DNA from: Rhynchopus sp. YZ270_cl-10 | Taxonomy: Eukaryota > Euglenozoa > Diplonemea > Diplonemida > Diplonemidae | Reading direction: 5' to 3' | Length of the DNA stretch: 64,000 nt | NCBI GenBank assembly: GCA_964035575.1 | Contig: OZ037879.1 | Coordinates: forward strand, 496,001-560,000 | Part shown: one piece after another, positions 42,941 through 53,180 of the stretch | How the letters are laid out: each line of letters begins with the position of its first letter | Position numbering within the stretch: the stretch's first letter is position 1 | Program-made: the position numbers and the translations under genes | The notes under the pieces: model-generated | What the model was told of the DNA's origin: nothing | The model's database searches: none | Seen by the model: only the letters and a program-made list of their open reading frames with translations

Positions 42941-45900
42941 GTGAAGTTGATAGTGCAAACGCCTCTGGGACGCAGGCACTGACACTCCGCGGGTTATCGA
43001 ACCCCGGAGTGTTGCGCTTGTGTTTGGTTTACAGGGAAGCTGTAAGCAGGTATACAATCATTACCCCACCCTGACCGGGAAGGGGGGACAACATGATTTA
43101 GTGATTCAAGAAAAGCACGTGTTTTAGCACACAACACTGGGCGTCTGCTGAATCCGATGAGCGCCGGGGCGCCGACGGAACGGAGGGAGTGCACACGATC
43201 CCTCTTCACACCAGGGAATGGGGCGCGGCGGAGTTTCGCTGTTAAAGCCCGCATGTTAGCCTTGACGATGAGCCTTTGCATGGCCCGCCCACGCTCGCGG
43301 ATATTAGAGGTCTGTTTGGCGAGGAAGACCCTTGTGCGCAATTCGAAGTCGACCGCGAGCTCGACACACGACACGTCGCGGGGTTCTTTGCTCCACTCGA
43401 GCGTAATCACCCACCACAGGAAAGCTTTCAAAGTGAACGCCTCCCTATAGGTGGAGGAAAAACTAGGTTGTAGCTTGGTCAGATATGTGCGGAAGGGGGT
43501 ATCCCGTTTAGAGGCAGCAAATGTGAGATTCCAAGGGTGCACAGCCGGGGCCACATCCGCTGGACTTGAGAGGGTCGTGTCGATCGTGGTGACGGCATCG
43601 AGGAGAAGAGACTGTACCGCCTTCACCGTCACCTTGCTCACATTGGAGGGCACAATGCCGTGCAGCACAAAGCAGGTGGGAAGCCCCTTGCCGTAGAGGC
43701 TGATGGCCGACGCATGTAGGGCAGTGAATGCCGGTGTGTGCACTATGCTGCAGTGCCACAGTAGGTGGCGTGTGTGGCATGTAACCTGGACGAGGCATAA
43801 GGGGCATTTATCGCTGAAGTCCGCCTCGGGCAGGCCACTGCGCTTGAGCCCATCTGGATGGCAGAAGAGGACTCCACCACACAGAACACGTCGCATCCGG
43901 AAAGCCTTGAGGGGGTCGTGGTATTGTAGATTGCGCCACAGGGCATTGGTGGCGCGGGTGTCAATGCCGTCGTTGATGCCGTCGTACGTAGGGCGTTTAC
44001 TCTGTAGGTCATCCCATACCGCCGTACGTGCCAGAACTCGCACTTCATGGGCCCTCTTGGCTTTGTCTATCTCGATGATGGGGGTAGTCTTCGCGGTTGC
44101 AGACGTAGACGTCACTGTCTTCATCTCAGGGTCCCAACTCACGCCACATCTGCGGGAGGCGGCAAGCACCGTCCCCACTGGACCAACTGCATGCATAGGT
44201 GTACCCCGTGCGGCCAGGGTCTCGTATCTCTCTCTGATGTTCATGCACCTCTGGCGTATGGCGTCGTTGCGTTCCACACTGGCAGCGTAAGTTCTGAACG
44301 TCCGGCATATTGCACTCGAGAGGGGGTGTGCCATGTGCGCCTTCAGGCAGAGTGTGAGCAATGCATCCACTGAACGGGTAAGGTAGGTGGGGCCCCAGCA
44401 GCACATCGCCACTGCCTTCGTTAGTTCATTCAACACTGACTGAGGGGGCATGTTGAATGCGGACTCGTATAACACTGAAGGGAGGATGGCAGATGTGGCA
44501 ATAGATACCTTCTGGGAGAAGGAGAGCGGTGTCGCACCCAAACATGAGAGCGCCCTCACGGCTGATTGGTATACCGTAGCGTTGTATCGCCCCTTGCTCC
44601 GTAGGGAGCTGTACATCATCACGCCGAGTGAGCGGAGTGACTCTGTTGTCCGGAACCTATGGTTGTCCTCAGACTTCAGCTTGCATTTGTGGTTCTTCAA
44701 TGATGAGAAGGCAAAGGTCTTCGCCATGTTGAGGCGCATGCCTGTGATGCGGCAGAAGTCCTCCACTCGCAGCAGACACGCCCCCACCGAAGCTTCACTA
44801 TGGCGAGACAAAAGGTATGCGTCGTCAGCAAACGACCGTACAAACGCCTCAGGTACCTCTGCCGTGATGCAGTGTGTCAGGACCGACATCAAGGCGTTGA
44901 TGAGCACCACAGAGAGGGGGCACCCCTGCAGAATCCCATTCGTCACGGAGTACGCCTCTCCTACGCCGGAGGGCAGCTTGAACCGCCGTCTCAGCTTGGC
45001 GTACATTGCTCGCAGAGGTGTCATGATCCTGGGGTGAAGCCCCATCTTCTCTACAAGATCCAAGGTGAGGCCCTGTGGTACGCGGTCGAAGCACTTCGCA
45101 AAGTCGAGTGCCAGACCGTGCAGCGGTTCGCCACCGAGCAGAGCGTCCTCCATCTGTGTGAAGACGTCATACAAGACGTCGTTCGTGCTGTGCTTTGGGC
45201 GGAAGCCATGTTGCGACGGGTGTACCCATTGTTCCTGCCATTGTTGAACTGCCTGCAGGCGTGCGCAGGCCCACAACCGGTACACCGCACTGGTCACTGT
45301 CACAGGACGTAGCTTCAAGGGGGACTGGTCCTCGCCTTTGGGAAGGAGCGTCACCAGGGCGGTCAACAGCGCTTGCGGCCACACACCGTTCGTCTCTATC
45401 GCGTTGAACACTCGGGCAAAACCGTCCAGTATGCACAGGGGCATCGCATGAAGCTCCAATGAGCGCCAGCCATCAGTTCCGCAGGCGTCCGTGCGCTTAC
45501 CTTTCTTGTCAAGCGTTCTACGCAAGTCAGCACCACTTAGCGGGTCTAGGGACATCGGGGAGTGCGCGACGAAGCTGCCGAAACGTTGTTCGAAAGAGGC
45601 GAGAGTTGGCTCGGGATGGTCGTGGTCGTATAGGTTGAACACCGATTTCCATTCATCACGCAGGAGTTTGTCCATCTCCCTGTGGTTGGCCGTAAGCACA
45701 CCATCTTCCCCCCGAAGGGCGGAAATAGGAACACCCTGTTTACCCATGCACCACGCCGTGAGTTTTCGTCGTTCGCTGCTGAAATCCACCTTCAGCTTGG
45801 TGGTGTACTGCTTCTCGCGCTGTAGACGGGTATTGCGTATCTCAAGGTTCATAAGCATCTTGGATTTTTCCAGCAGAGAGTTAAGGATCTGTATTTGCCT

Positions 45901-46369
45901 TTCGAGCGAGAGAGGGATTGTCGTCTCCTCGGACCTCATCAACTTGAGCGTAATTGCGGTACGGAACACTTTACCCCAGGCATTGCGCACAGGATTCTCC
46001 ATCACCCCACCAGGACAAGATTCAGTCTTTGCGATGAGATCCGTGAGCTTGTACTCGAATTTGGCAAGTTGGTCCTGTCGGGGGGAAGACCCACCAACAG
46101 ACGCCGGTCGTGTAGGTGCACACACAGGTTTCAACACCGGATGGGGGATCTTGGAGCGGCCACAGAACCCTTTCGAAAGCGTGTCACCAGCTGCCTTTGC
46201 CGCGAGCAGGAGAAACTCTTCCCCAGCCAATGCGATCGCTTCCCACGCATCGTCAATGTCACCGGACGCAAGTGCTGCGGCACAGTTGTGTTGTTGTAGG
46301 AGATTCCTGCCGACTGTCTCAGCATTCGCCACAAGTCCAAGCTCCGGCATCTGCTTGGGAATAATGTAT
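42941..46369 (-). mobile_element. 5'-truncated LINE copy
   Basis: Base for base it corresponds to 15765-19193 at a constant offset of 27,176, with only scattered substitutions (for example near 43155). It starts at the 3' tail and stops inside ORF2, just after the endonuclease domain. It is flanked by an exact 7-bp duplication CAATAAA (42934-42940 and 46370-46376). This is the standard outcome of incomplete target-primed reverse transcription. The near identity dates the insertion as recent. Confidence 0.95.
42994..46350 (-). pseudogene. Truncated LINE ORF2 (reverse transcriptase part only)
   Basis: The open frame of 1118 codons equals residues 315-1432 of the full ORF2 at 15818-20116. It keeps the reverse-transcriptase motifs (LDFAKCFD, FADD at 507-510) and the CPLC knuckle but lacks the endonuclease and the element promoter. 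Its first methionine is just an internal one. It is not an independent gene. Confidence 0.9.
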
Positions 46370-46744
46370 CAATAAATGAAATCAAAGCGGAATAAATTTG
46401 AGGTTTTGTGAGGCACTCAACGAGTGTGCCGGCTCTGTGGCGTCACGGAGCCACCAACACTCCCCAGTCATTTTTCCTGCGCTTCCAGGAAAACTCGCGT
46501 TTGCGACCAGGCCGAAACGAAAAAATTTAATTCACAGCAAACAGGTGTGAGGGAGAAGAAAAGAAAGTGAACAAAAACGAAAAAACAATGTTTTTCTGAA
46601 ATGTGATGTTGTTGGGGTGGGGAGAATAAAACAGTTCCAGAAAAGCTCCTGCGTCGGTTTTCTTTTGGTTAAAAAAATCACTCAGTAAAAAAAAGAACTT
46701 TTTCATCACTCCCCTCAAACACTGCCAAAACGAAGAAGGACAGG

Positions 46745-46903
46745 ATGTATGACACTTACGGATACCAAGTCTCAGCGGGTATGAGAAGCAAGGAGGTGTA
46801 CAAGAAGAAATGGGACGAGTTCTTGCGGTTTTCAAACCTCGAGCGACTTGGTCCGCTTTGTATTGACACGGACCTCGACACCCCGACATGTACTGGCTTT
46901 TGA
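46745..46903 (+). pseudogene. Short recombinase-like N-terminal fragment
   Basis: A 52-codon frame MYDTYGYQVSAGMRSKEVYK...WDEFLRFSN. It resembles the minus-strand peptide at 47405-47632 (shared Y-K-x-W-D-[DE]-F-L-R-F). The pattern of an aromatic, basic residues and FLRF recalls the core-binding helices of tyrosine recombinases, but the match is too short for a firm call. No catalytic domain follows. Confidence 0.35.
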
Positions 46904-47025
46904 GAAAGGCAGTCGGTTCCTCGGTAGATTGCGTGCAAGTGAGGGAATATCCATCTGCTTGGAAGACGTCAAAACACCAAACATAGTATTTCGCGACATA
47001 AAGGGCAGATCAAATACTCACTGCC

Positions 47026-47090
47026 TTACATTCTCGGTTACAATTGAGTGACACAAAGGGCATATAATCTGCAAAATTACACGAGTTTTA
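47026..47090 (+). repeat. Internal inverted repeat, right partner
   Basis: CATTCTCGGTTACAATTGAG, then GTGACACAAAGGGCATATAA, ending AAAATTACACGAGTTTTAT. Inverted partner of 42800-42880. Confidence 0.8.
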
Positions 47091-47460
47091 TTTCACTGAG
47101 TTAGATAATTATTATCTCATGAAATAAAGTGAACATTATTTCACGAGGTGGTGGGTGACTCAAACTGGGGCTCAACTTCACGAAGCGAGTGGAGTTCAGC
47201 ATTTTGATTTCATGAGTGAAGTGAGTGTAATCATAAAAGTGATGTCACGAGCGATAGCGAGTGGGTATCACGTATTCCAGTTTGTGAATCACCCATCAGT
47301 TAAATAATGTTCACTTTAGTTTTCGATACGTAATTTTATACCACGCGTGAAAAACGTAAACAGGTGAAAAAGTGAGTGAAATAAGATTCGTTTTATTTCA
47401 CGTTTTATTTCACGCAAATCGTGAAGGATTGGGTGGGGGAGTGAAATAAAAGATCACGGA
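47090..47460. repeat. TTATTTCACG motif array
   Basis: Many direct and inverted copies of TTATTTCAC/GTGAAATAA (for example around 47094, 47115, 47136, 47375, 47395 and 47441). It resembles a subterminal array of yet another element. Confidence 0.7.
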
Positions 47461-47632
47461 GTGATCTGAAGGACACGACGTGTTCTTCCCTGGGCTCGTT
47501 CGCTCCTGAAAGTCTGTTGAAACGGAGGAAATCGTCCCATGTTTTCCTGTACTGCACACCACTGTTCATGTCGTCGAACAAGTTGTCATATGCATCCTCC
47601 ATCTCCGCAAACTTGCGCGTGGGTTTAGGCAT
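47405..47632 (-). pseudogene. Recombinase-like N-terminal fragment, second copy
   Basis: A 75-codon frame starting MPKPTRKFAEMEDAYDNLF and containing QYRKTWDDFLRFNRLSG. It is related to the plus-strand fragment at 46745-46903, so the two form an inverted pair about 500 bp apart. A tyrosine-recombinase-like origin is possible but unproven. Confidence 0.4.
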
Positions 47633-47759
47633 GTGTGTAAGAGGCAATAAATAATCTGTAATTTGAAGTGTGGTAGTGTGAGGGGTGGAGCGTGGGCTCA
47701 ACGTTCCACTGTTTACACCTATAAATACGTTTTTCACTTGTGGAATAAAATTACATATT

Positions 47760-47912
47760 GAGTGAAATAAGAACATTTTCTTGCACTTGCCACTAAAAAG
47801 GCACCCTCGTGACTCTCTCACTCTTATTCCCCTCGCTTCGCTCGGGAAATAACGCACTCGGGCACCTTTTTAGTGGCGCGTGAAATAAAATAGTTCTTAT
47901 TTCACTCGAATA
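47760..47912. repeat. Imperfect hairpin, ~150 bp
   Basis: GTGAAATAAGAACATTTTCT...CACTAAAAAGGCACC pairs with GGCACCTTTTTAGTG...AGTTCTTATTTCACT. Confidence 0.8.
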
Positions 47913-47941
47913 AATAGTTATTATCTCACGGGCAATAATGT

Positions 47942-48212
47942 TGTGCTGCGTTTTCGAAATTCCTACAGTATATTTGACAAATGATGTATGACCACCTAGT
48001 ACGGGGCGTCAAGGTTGGGTATGGTGAACAGTTCCTCGAAGTCCTATGACTGCAACCCTTTTGGTTGCATGCGCAGATCTCCTCCACATTGCTTTTGCGC
48101 CTACTCTCGGCATGGGTTTTGTTTTGTTCTTTGTGTGCGGAGATAATGTCTACTGTATTTTGTGTAATCTCCAGGAAGGAATTTCGAAAACGCGGCTAAA
48201 CATTATTACACA
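47942..48212. mobile_element. MITE-like inverted-repeat element (~270 bp)
   Basis: Left AATAATGTTGTGCTGCGTTT then TCGAAATTCCT; the right end is its inverted partner with AGGAATTTCGAAAACGCGGC. The arms extend outward as TTATCTCAC. No clear TSD was found. Confidence 0.6.
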
Positions 48213-48279
48213 AGTGAGATAAAAAATTGTTGGCTCTCTCTCTGTTGTTTTGGCTTTTGTTTTTTTGTCTATTTGTGAC

Positions 48280-48452
48280 GAGGCCTGGAACACCTGAACA
48301 TAGGCATATCTGGAAAATCTATCTGAGGTGTGGCAAATTAAATATATTCAAGCGTGTGGTTGAGGCGCACCTAAACATAAGTAAGTGCCAAGTCTGAACA
48401 TTTATTTTCAGAGGCCTTAGTGAGGCTGTTTCGGCCTCGTTGCATTGTATCA
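48280..48452. mobile_element. Diverged short relative of the 55031 CAT-type element
   Basis: The right end GGCCTCGTTGCATTGTAT matches the right end of 55031-56125. The left part (GAGGCCTGGAACACCTGAAC...CATATCTGGAAAAT) matches the reverse complement of that element's other subterminal block. It is internally deleted and diverged. Confidence 0.65.
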
Positions 48453-48632
48453 TGATGTAATAAGGTTCACATACTTTCGATTCAAAGAAGAGAAAGCACA
48501 CAAGAAAATAAAATGCTGCAAACCACTGGGTGTGTTGTTTGCATCTACACAAGTAACTGAAAGTTAAACATTTACATACCTTGTCTTCCCCGTAGCCTCC
48601 GCCTTCGCTGCTGTCAAGCTGCCTTCTCTTGG

Positions 48633-49093
48633 TACCCAGTACCCAGTACCCAGTACCCAGTACCCAGTACCCAGTACCCAGTACCCAGTACCCAGTACCC
48701 AGTACCCAGTACCCAGTACCCAGTACCCAGTACCCAGTACCCAGTACCCAGTACCCAGTACCCAGTACCCAGTACCCAGTACCCAGTACCCAGTACCCAG
48801 TACCCAGTACCCAGTACCCAGTACCCAGTACCCAGTACCCAGTACCCAGTACCCAGTACCCAGTACCCAGTACCCAGTACCCAGTACCCAGTACCCAGTA
48901 CCCAGTACCCAGTACCCAGTACCCAGTACCCAGTACCCAGTACCCAGTACCCAGTACCCAGTACCCAGTACCCAGTACCCAGTACCCAGTACCCAGTACC
49001 CAGTACCCAGTACCCAGTACCCAGTACCCAGTACCCAGTACCCAGTACCCAGTACCCAGTACCCAGTACCCAGTACCCAGTACCCAGTACCCA
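48633..49093. repeat. Minisatellite, 7-bp unit TACCCAG, ~66 copies
   Basis: Almost perfect tandem array of 461 bp. Its unit resembles that of the 8-bp array near the other end of the composite element. Because 7 is not a multiple of 3, every frame repeats after 21 nt and appears open. It is not a gene. Confidence 0.97.
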
Positions 49094-49489
49094 AATTGGT
49101 CGCCCCCTGGTTGGTCGAGAACCTAAAAATGCAAAAAAACGCAAAATTCATGTGTTTTGACCATGTCTGGGTACACCAAATACACACCTCTGAACAAGCC
49201 TATACCCAGTAGTAGGCAACAAGCGCTATTTTTTGACCAAGAAAAAAAAAATCCCCCAAAAATTGGGTGTAGTAGGTCATAAAATGGCCCAAAAAATTCA
49301 AAGAAAACCTCAGATTGACCAAACAATGAAAAAAATTTTCAAGTCAAATTTTCAGCCAAAATACGGCTATTTTGGTAAAACCATGTGTACTGTAGTGGCT
49401 ATACAAGGCGATTTTCGGCCAAAAAAAATTTTTTGGCCAAAAAAAAAATTTTTTTTTTCGGCCCAAAAAAAAAAAAAATTTTTTTTTTG

Positions 49490-49627
49490 GGTCCGACTGT
49501 CGGACCCCAGAGTCCGACAGTCGGACTCCAGAGTCCGTCTGTCGGACTCCAGAGTCCGACAGACGGACCCCTGAGTCCGTCTGTCGGACTCAGGGGGTCC
49601 GACTGTCGGACTCAGGGGGTAAGTCCG
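49490..49627. repeat. Array of GTCCGACAGTCGG palindromes (right)
   Basis: Mirror partner of 40979-41111, with units such as GTCCGACTGTCGGACCCC and GTCCGTCTGTCGGACTC. Confidence 0.9.
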
Positions 49628-49799
49628 TTATTTACACACTCCAAGCACGACAGACCGCACCGTGCACCCAAGCAAAAAAAAAAAAAAAAAAAAACGATGA
49701 CCTAAGGTAACTTAGGTGACTTAAGTTTTTTTTTTTAAAAAAACTTAGGTCACCTAAGTTACACAGCCATGATAAAAGAGAGAGTTGAGGGTAAAAAAA

Positions 49800-49836
49800 A
49801 ACGCTTCACCGTTCATTGGCAGACGCAGGGGGCACT
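49800..49836 (-). repeat. Family I hairpin
   Basis: AACGCTTCACCGTTCATTGG then CAGACGCAGGGGGCAC. Confidence 0.6.
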
Positions 49837-50408
49837 AATTCTCGTTTTACTGTAATCGTAAAAATTATCGTAAAAAAGGTCGAACCTCCAGAAAAATTCT
49901 GAAAAGGTCGAACATTACTACAATAATTTTTACGACCACGGTAAATGAAAATAGTGGTAAGGTAGACACATATGATACAGTCTTTTTTCCTTCCCGGGTG
50001 TGAGGGGAAGAAACTACTTTTGTCCATGATGCCACACCTTTGGAGAGCGATGAGTGTTGATGGGGGGGGGGAAGGAATAACAAAACAAAACGTTTTCAAA
50101 AGAGAGAAAAAATAGACATCGGTTTTTTGTAAAAAATGAATCATTTGAAACATTTGACCAACTGGTGTGACATTGCTAAGATACTAGAGAGGGGGGGGTG
50201 GGGGGGTTGACTAGGGAATGAAGCATTTTTTGTTATTTTTGCTTTGTGATCTTGTTATTTTTGGGGGGTGTTTTTGTTTTTAACTTCTTCTAAGTTTTAT
50301 AGACATTAAGTCCAAGAGAATTTTTACGCTTGCAGCTTTTAACTCGGATACTTACAAACGACACACCCTGAAATTGAAATTGCTGTTTTCTTATTTGAAA
50401 AAGTTGAC

Positions 50409-50500
50409 TTGAAATACAAAAGCCCTCTCTTAACAGTGTACCTTGGTACAATGACCGGCTGTACCGGGGGGGGGGTGGTCCCCAACCATGCAGTCCTACA
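50409..50500 (-). repeat. Family D hairpin
   Basis: TTGAAATACAAAAGCCCTCT, CTTAACAGTGTACCTTGGTA, then a second hairpin with ACCGGCTGTACCGGGG and a CCCCAACCATGC end. The full unit recurs at 63318-63398. Confidence 0.75.
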
Positions 50501-50544
50501 TCCATTTTCGTGGTTTACATCTGAAAAAAAGTTTTTCTTTTTGA

Positions 50545-50580
50545 CAGATGAACGTGCTTCTCGTGTACGCACGTCTAACA
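50545..50580 (-). repeat. Family A' hairpin
   Basis: AGATGAACGTGCTTCTCGTG, TACGCACGTCT: arms AGATGAACGTGC and GCACGTCT pair. Confidence 0.75.
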
Positions 50581-50724
50581 AAGTAGGCAGATACGATTTA
50601 CCTACCGTTTAAACATTTGTCAGGCTGGTCTGGGGTCAGCAATTATGCGTAAAACCCAGACCCACCGCCACCATGTATTATTCCTTTCTTAGTAAGTTTA
50701 TATCTGTGCAAAAAAAAAAAAAGG

Positions 50725-50767
50725 GTGAAGTTGATAGTGCAAACGCCTCTGGGACGCAGGCACTGAC
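50725..50767 (-). repeat. Solo LINE 3' terminal hairpin (43 bp)
   Basis: GTGAAGTTGATAGTGCAAAC, GCCTCTGGGACGCAGGCACT, GAC. Identical to the last 43 bp of the LINE, set directly between A-runs. It is either an extreme 5' truncation or a minimal SINE. Confidence 0.85.
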
Positions 50768-51103
50768 AAAAAAAAAAAATGGTGATAAAGTTTTTTTTTA
50801 AAAAATGCAACCAGTATAATATTGTCTGTTCCTACCCGTTCTGTTAGGGATATGGTGTCAGAGAGGTTGGTGATCAGACTTTTCTCAAAACAAAAATGTA
50901 CAAAAGAGTGAGAGAGAGAAAAAGAGAAAGAGAAAGGGAATAATATCCGCGGTTGGCAGGGGTGGGTGTTGTTTTGTCTTTGTTTTTGTTTTTTGTTTTG
51001 ATCTTCCTTTTTTTTGTGATTTTTTTTTTTTGTAGTGTTTCGAGGGTTGAAGCACACTATACACAGCGGGTTTGCATTAATTTTTCAAAAAAAAAAACTA
51101 CAA

Positions 51104-51246
51104 TGGTGCTCCGGGAGGGGTCGATATTGACAGGTCGCTACAGGGACTCTATACACACACCCCCTGATATTAACAGGTCGCCGACAGGTCACCGACAGGC
51201 CGTGACACGTCGCTGACAGGTCGTTGACCGACTTCCGAACGTACCA
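51104..51246. mobile_element. TGGYG-type MITE, copy 3
   Basis: Ends TGGTGCTCCGG and CTTCCGAACGTACCA; the interior has seven or so GACAGGTCG-type repeats. Flanked by 5-bp direct repeats TACAA (51099-51103 and 51247-51251). Confidence 0.85.
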
Positions 51247-51430
51247 TACAAAAAAGAACATTGTTGCTCGTCCTCCGTGGACCAGAACAAAAAAAATTTG
51301 GGGATATCAATAAGTATAAAAGATGCCGATAATAATTGGTCTCCTATCGAGAGACACACTTCCCTCGCACAGCCTGTAGGTGATAGTATTTGAGGGATGT
51401 TGCCGAACAAAATAAGCTTTTTGAAGAAAA

Positions 51431-51476
51431 TTGTTTCATATACTAACTATTCTACTGAATAGATGGTATAATAGTG
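51431..51476. repeat. Family F hairpin
   Basis: GTTTCATATACTAACTATTC, TACTGAATAGATGGTATAAT. The first 30 bases equal the copy at 5588. Confidence 0.75.
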
Positions 51477-51744
51477 TAATGAAGAAAAAAAAAAGAGCGA
51501 AATTAAAAAAAAAAATTGAAAAACAGAAAACGTGAGAGATGACTATGCTTTTATACACACACATCAAGAACAATTTTGCTGGAAAATATGGGACGAACTG
51601 CATCTTCCTAACGTCTTCACAGTGAACTCAGTCAATCCCATACGACCTCAATTTTGGTCAACAGGTTTTCAGTGGAACAACCGATCTACCCTACAAAGCG
51701 AGCACAGGGCACTCTGGTTGTGGAAGAAGGGGGAAAAAATGTAG

Positions 51745-51784
51745 AGTTGAAATACAAAGCCCTCTCGTGACAGTGTACCTATAT
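51745..51784 (-). repeat. Family D hairpin
   Basis: GTTGAAATACAAAGCCCTCT, CGTGACAGTGTACCTATATC: the loop CCTCTCGTG is exactly the shared loop. Confidence 0.75.
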
Positions 51785-51820
51785 CAAAAAAAATGTTCGG
51801 AAAAAAAAGAGAGAAAATAG

Positions 51821-51867
51821 TGAAGTAGTGAACGTACAGACACCCTCTGGGGGGTGCAGGCACGTAT
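51821..51867 (-). repeat. Family I hairpin
   Basis: GTGAAGTAGTGAACGTACAG, ACACCCTCTGGGGGGTGCAG, GCACGTAT: starts like the LINE terminus but has its own GTAC...GCACGT stem. Confidence 0.6.
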
Positions 51868-52605
51868 AAAAAAATAAAGGGCAGTTTTACTCGCAAAAAG
51901 AACAGAGAACAGTGGGTAACATGAACCTCTTATCGAGAGGGAAAAAAAAATAGCATTTTTTGTCGACAATCGCCGAAGGACCCGCTGGGGGAACCTAGGG
52001 TCTGTACTCATTTTTTTTTTCCTTTTGTCAGAGTTGTGTGTGAGATGGTGCAATCAAGGGAATTTTGTGTGCAATCAGGGGGGGAAAGAAATCATAGTTT
52101 TAATAAAGATGAACCTAAGCATCATCTTGGAAAGCGAGGACCACGTTTTTTAGATCACTGGGGGTTTGGGAGTTTTTTTTTGTACAGTCACACAACAAAC
52201 ACCGGTGGGGTAAAAAAAAACTAAGAGTGGTTTTTGGGATTTCAAAACCCGGAGGGGGGGGTTTTTTTTTTTTGCCCCACTGATGTTGCGTTGCTGTAAA
52301 CGAATCTTTCTTTGTAAGGTAATGATAGCTATGAAGTGATATTATTTTTTGATAAATTGTTGGAGTAGTGTAGTTTGCCTCGGTTGTGTTGCCACAGTTT
52401 GTGCAATCTTCACTTTTCATTTTTCCGATTATTCCACGCACCTCAGAGGTAATTAAAAAAAAAAATGCAGTTAAAACAATTTTGAACAATACAATTAAAA
52501 TAAACAAAAAGAGGAACTAAAAAAATTAGAGGTTTATAGTGAACGGAATAGAAACCGAGCGCTGACAGATTAAATAAAACAACAACAAAAAAACATATTT
52601 TTCAA

Positions 52606-52668
52606 ATACCATTCTATTTCTACTGAATAGAAGGGTATAATAGGGGGACTAAACGTACCCAAACTTCG
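52606..52668. repeat. Family F hairpin
   Basis: ATTCTATTTCTACTGAATAG, AAGGGTATAATAGGGGGACT, ending AACGTACCC. Confidence 0.65.
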
Positions 52669-52705
52669 CACTATTCTGCGTAACACAAATATTTCCTGCC
52701 TTGTA

Positions 52706-52850
52706 GTTTCGACAATCACCTGTCCGAGGACGGGTTCTGTACACAAAGTCGCCCGAAGGCTAATGAATTGCCAACATTTTTTTTTTTTTTTTTTTTTTTG
52801 AAAAATTGTTGGCATAGTGTAGAGTTGCCACATCTGCAAGCTCCACTGTC
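52706..52850. repeat. Family J plus family E hairpins
   Basis: GTTTCGACAATCACCTGTCC and GAGGACGGGTTCTGTACA, then a 22-nt T-run and an E unit with TAGTGTAGAGTTGCCACATC and TGCAAGCTCCACT. Confidence 0.7.
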
Positions 52851-53143
52851 CCTAAAGTCACGCATCTTTTTATTATTTTTTATTAATTTGCTTACCGGGC
52901 TGTCGTACATGATACGGCAGCCCCTTAAGCCCGTTTTATCCACGCGGCCAGGGATAACCAATCCCGGCTTCTGTACTCATTTTTTTCTCTTTTAATATTT
53001 TGTGCGTTTGGAACAATCGATCTAGGGGAAAGAGCAGAAGAAAAAAGGGAAGAAGGCGCGAACTTTTTATTATTTCAAGTGGAAGATGAACCATGTATGA
53101 CCCCCCCACGCAACCTTTAAAAAGAGAGAAAAAGATAATGAAA

Positions 53144-53180
53144 TGAGATGCATATAAGTCTCTCTTGCTGGGCCACCTTT
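53144..53180 (-). repeat. Family A hairpin (diverged)
   Basis: GAGATGCATATAAGTCTCTC, TTGCTGGGCCACCTTT. Confidence 0.55.

Larger units (their letters stand above)
40197..49771. mobile_element. Large composite CAT-type TIR element (9.6 kb)
   Basis: The outer ends share CATGGCTGTGTAACTTA as inverted repeats (40197-40213 and 49755-49771), flanked by ATAAAA on both sides (40191-40196 and 49772-49777). Moving inward, both ends carry, in mirrored order, an array of ACTTAAGTT-like palindromes, a long T/A-run, a CACGGTGC...GTCTGTC block and an array of GTCCGACAGTCGG palindromes. The terminal inverted repeats are therefore several hundred bases long but imperfect. The interior holds two minisatellites, a nested TA-flanked element, a truncated LINE, recombinase-like fragments and smaller inverted-repeat elements. 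No intact transposase is visible, so the copy looks decayed or non-autonomous. Confidence 0.75.
49778..51103. other. Gene-free A/T-rich stretch
   Basis: No supportable gene. It holds family I (49800-49836 and 50725-50767), family D (50409-50500) and family A' (50545-50580) hairpins. Confidence 0.55.

Noticed and set aside
42994-46350. An independent 1118-residue reverse-transcriptase gene
   Set aside because: It is the truncated LINE copy; its first methionine is internal to ORF2 and a 7-bp duplication marks an insertion.
48564-49187. Long open frames encoding a GTGYWVL-type repeat protein
   Set aside because: Produced by a 7-bp tandem repeat that is open in all frames; no promoter or conserved flank.
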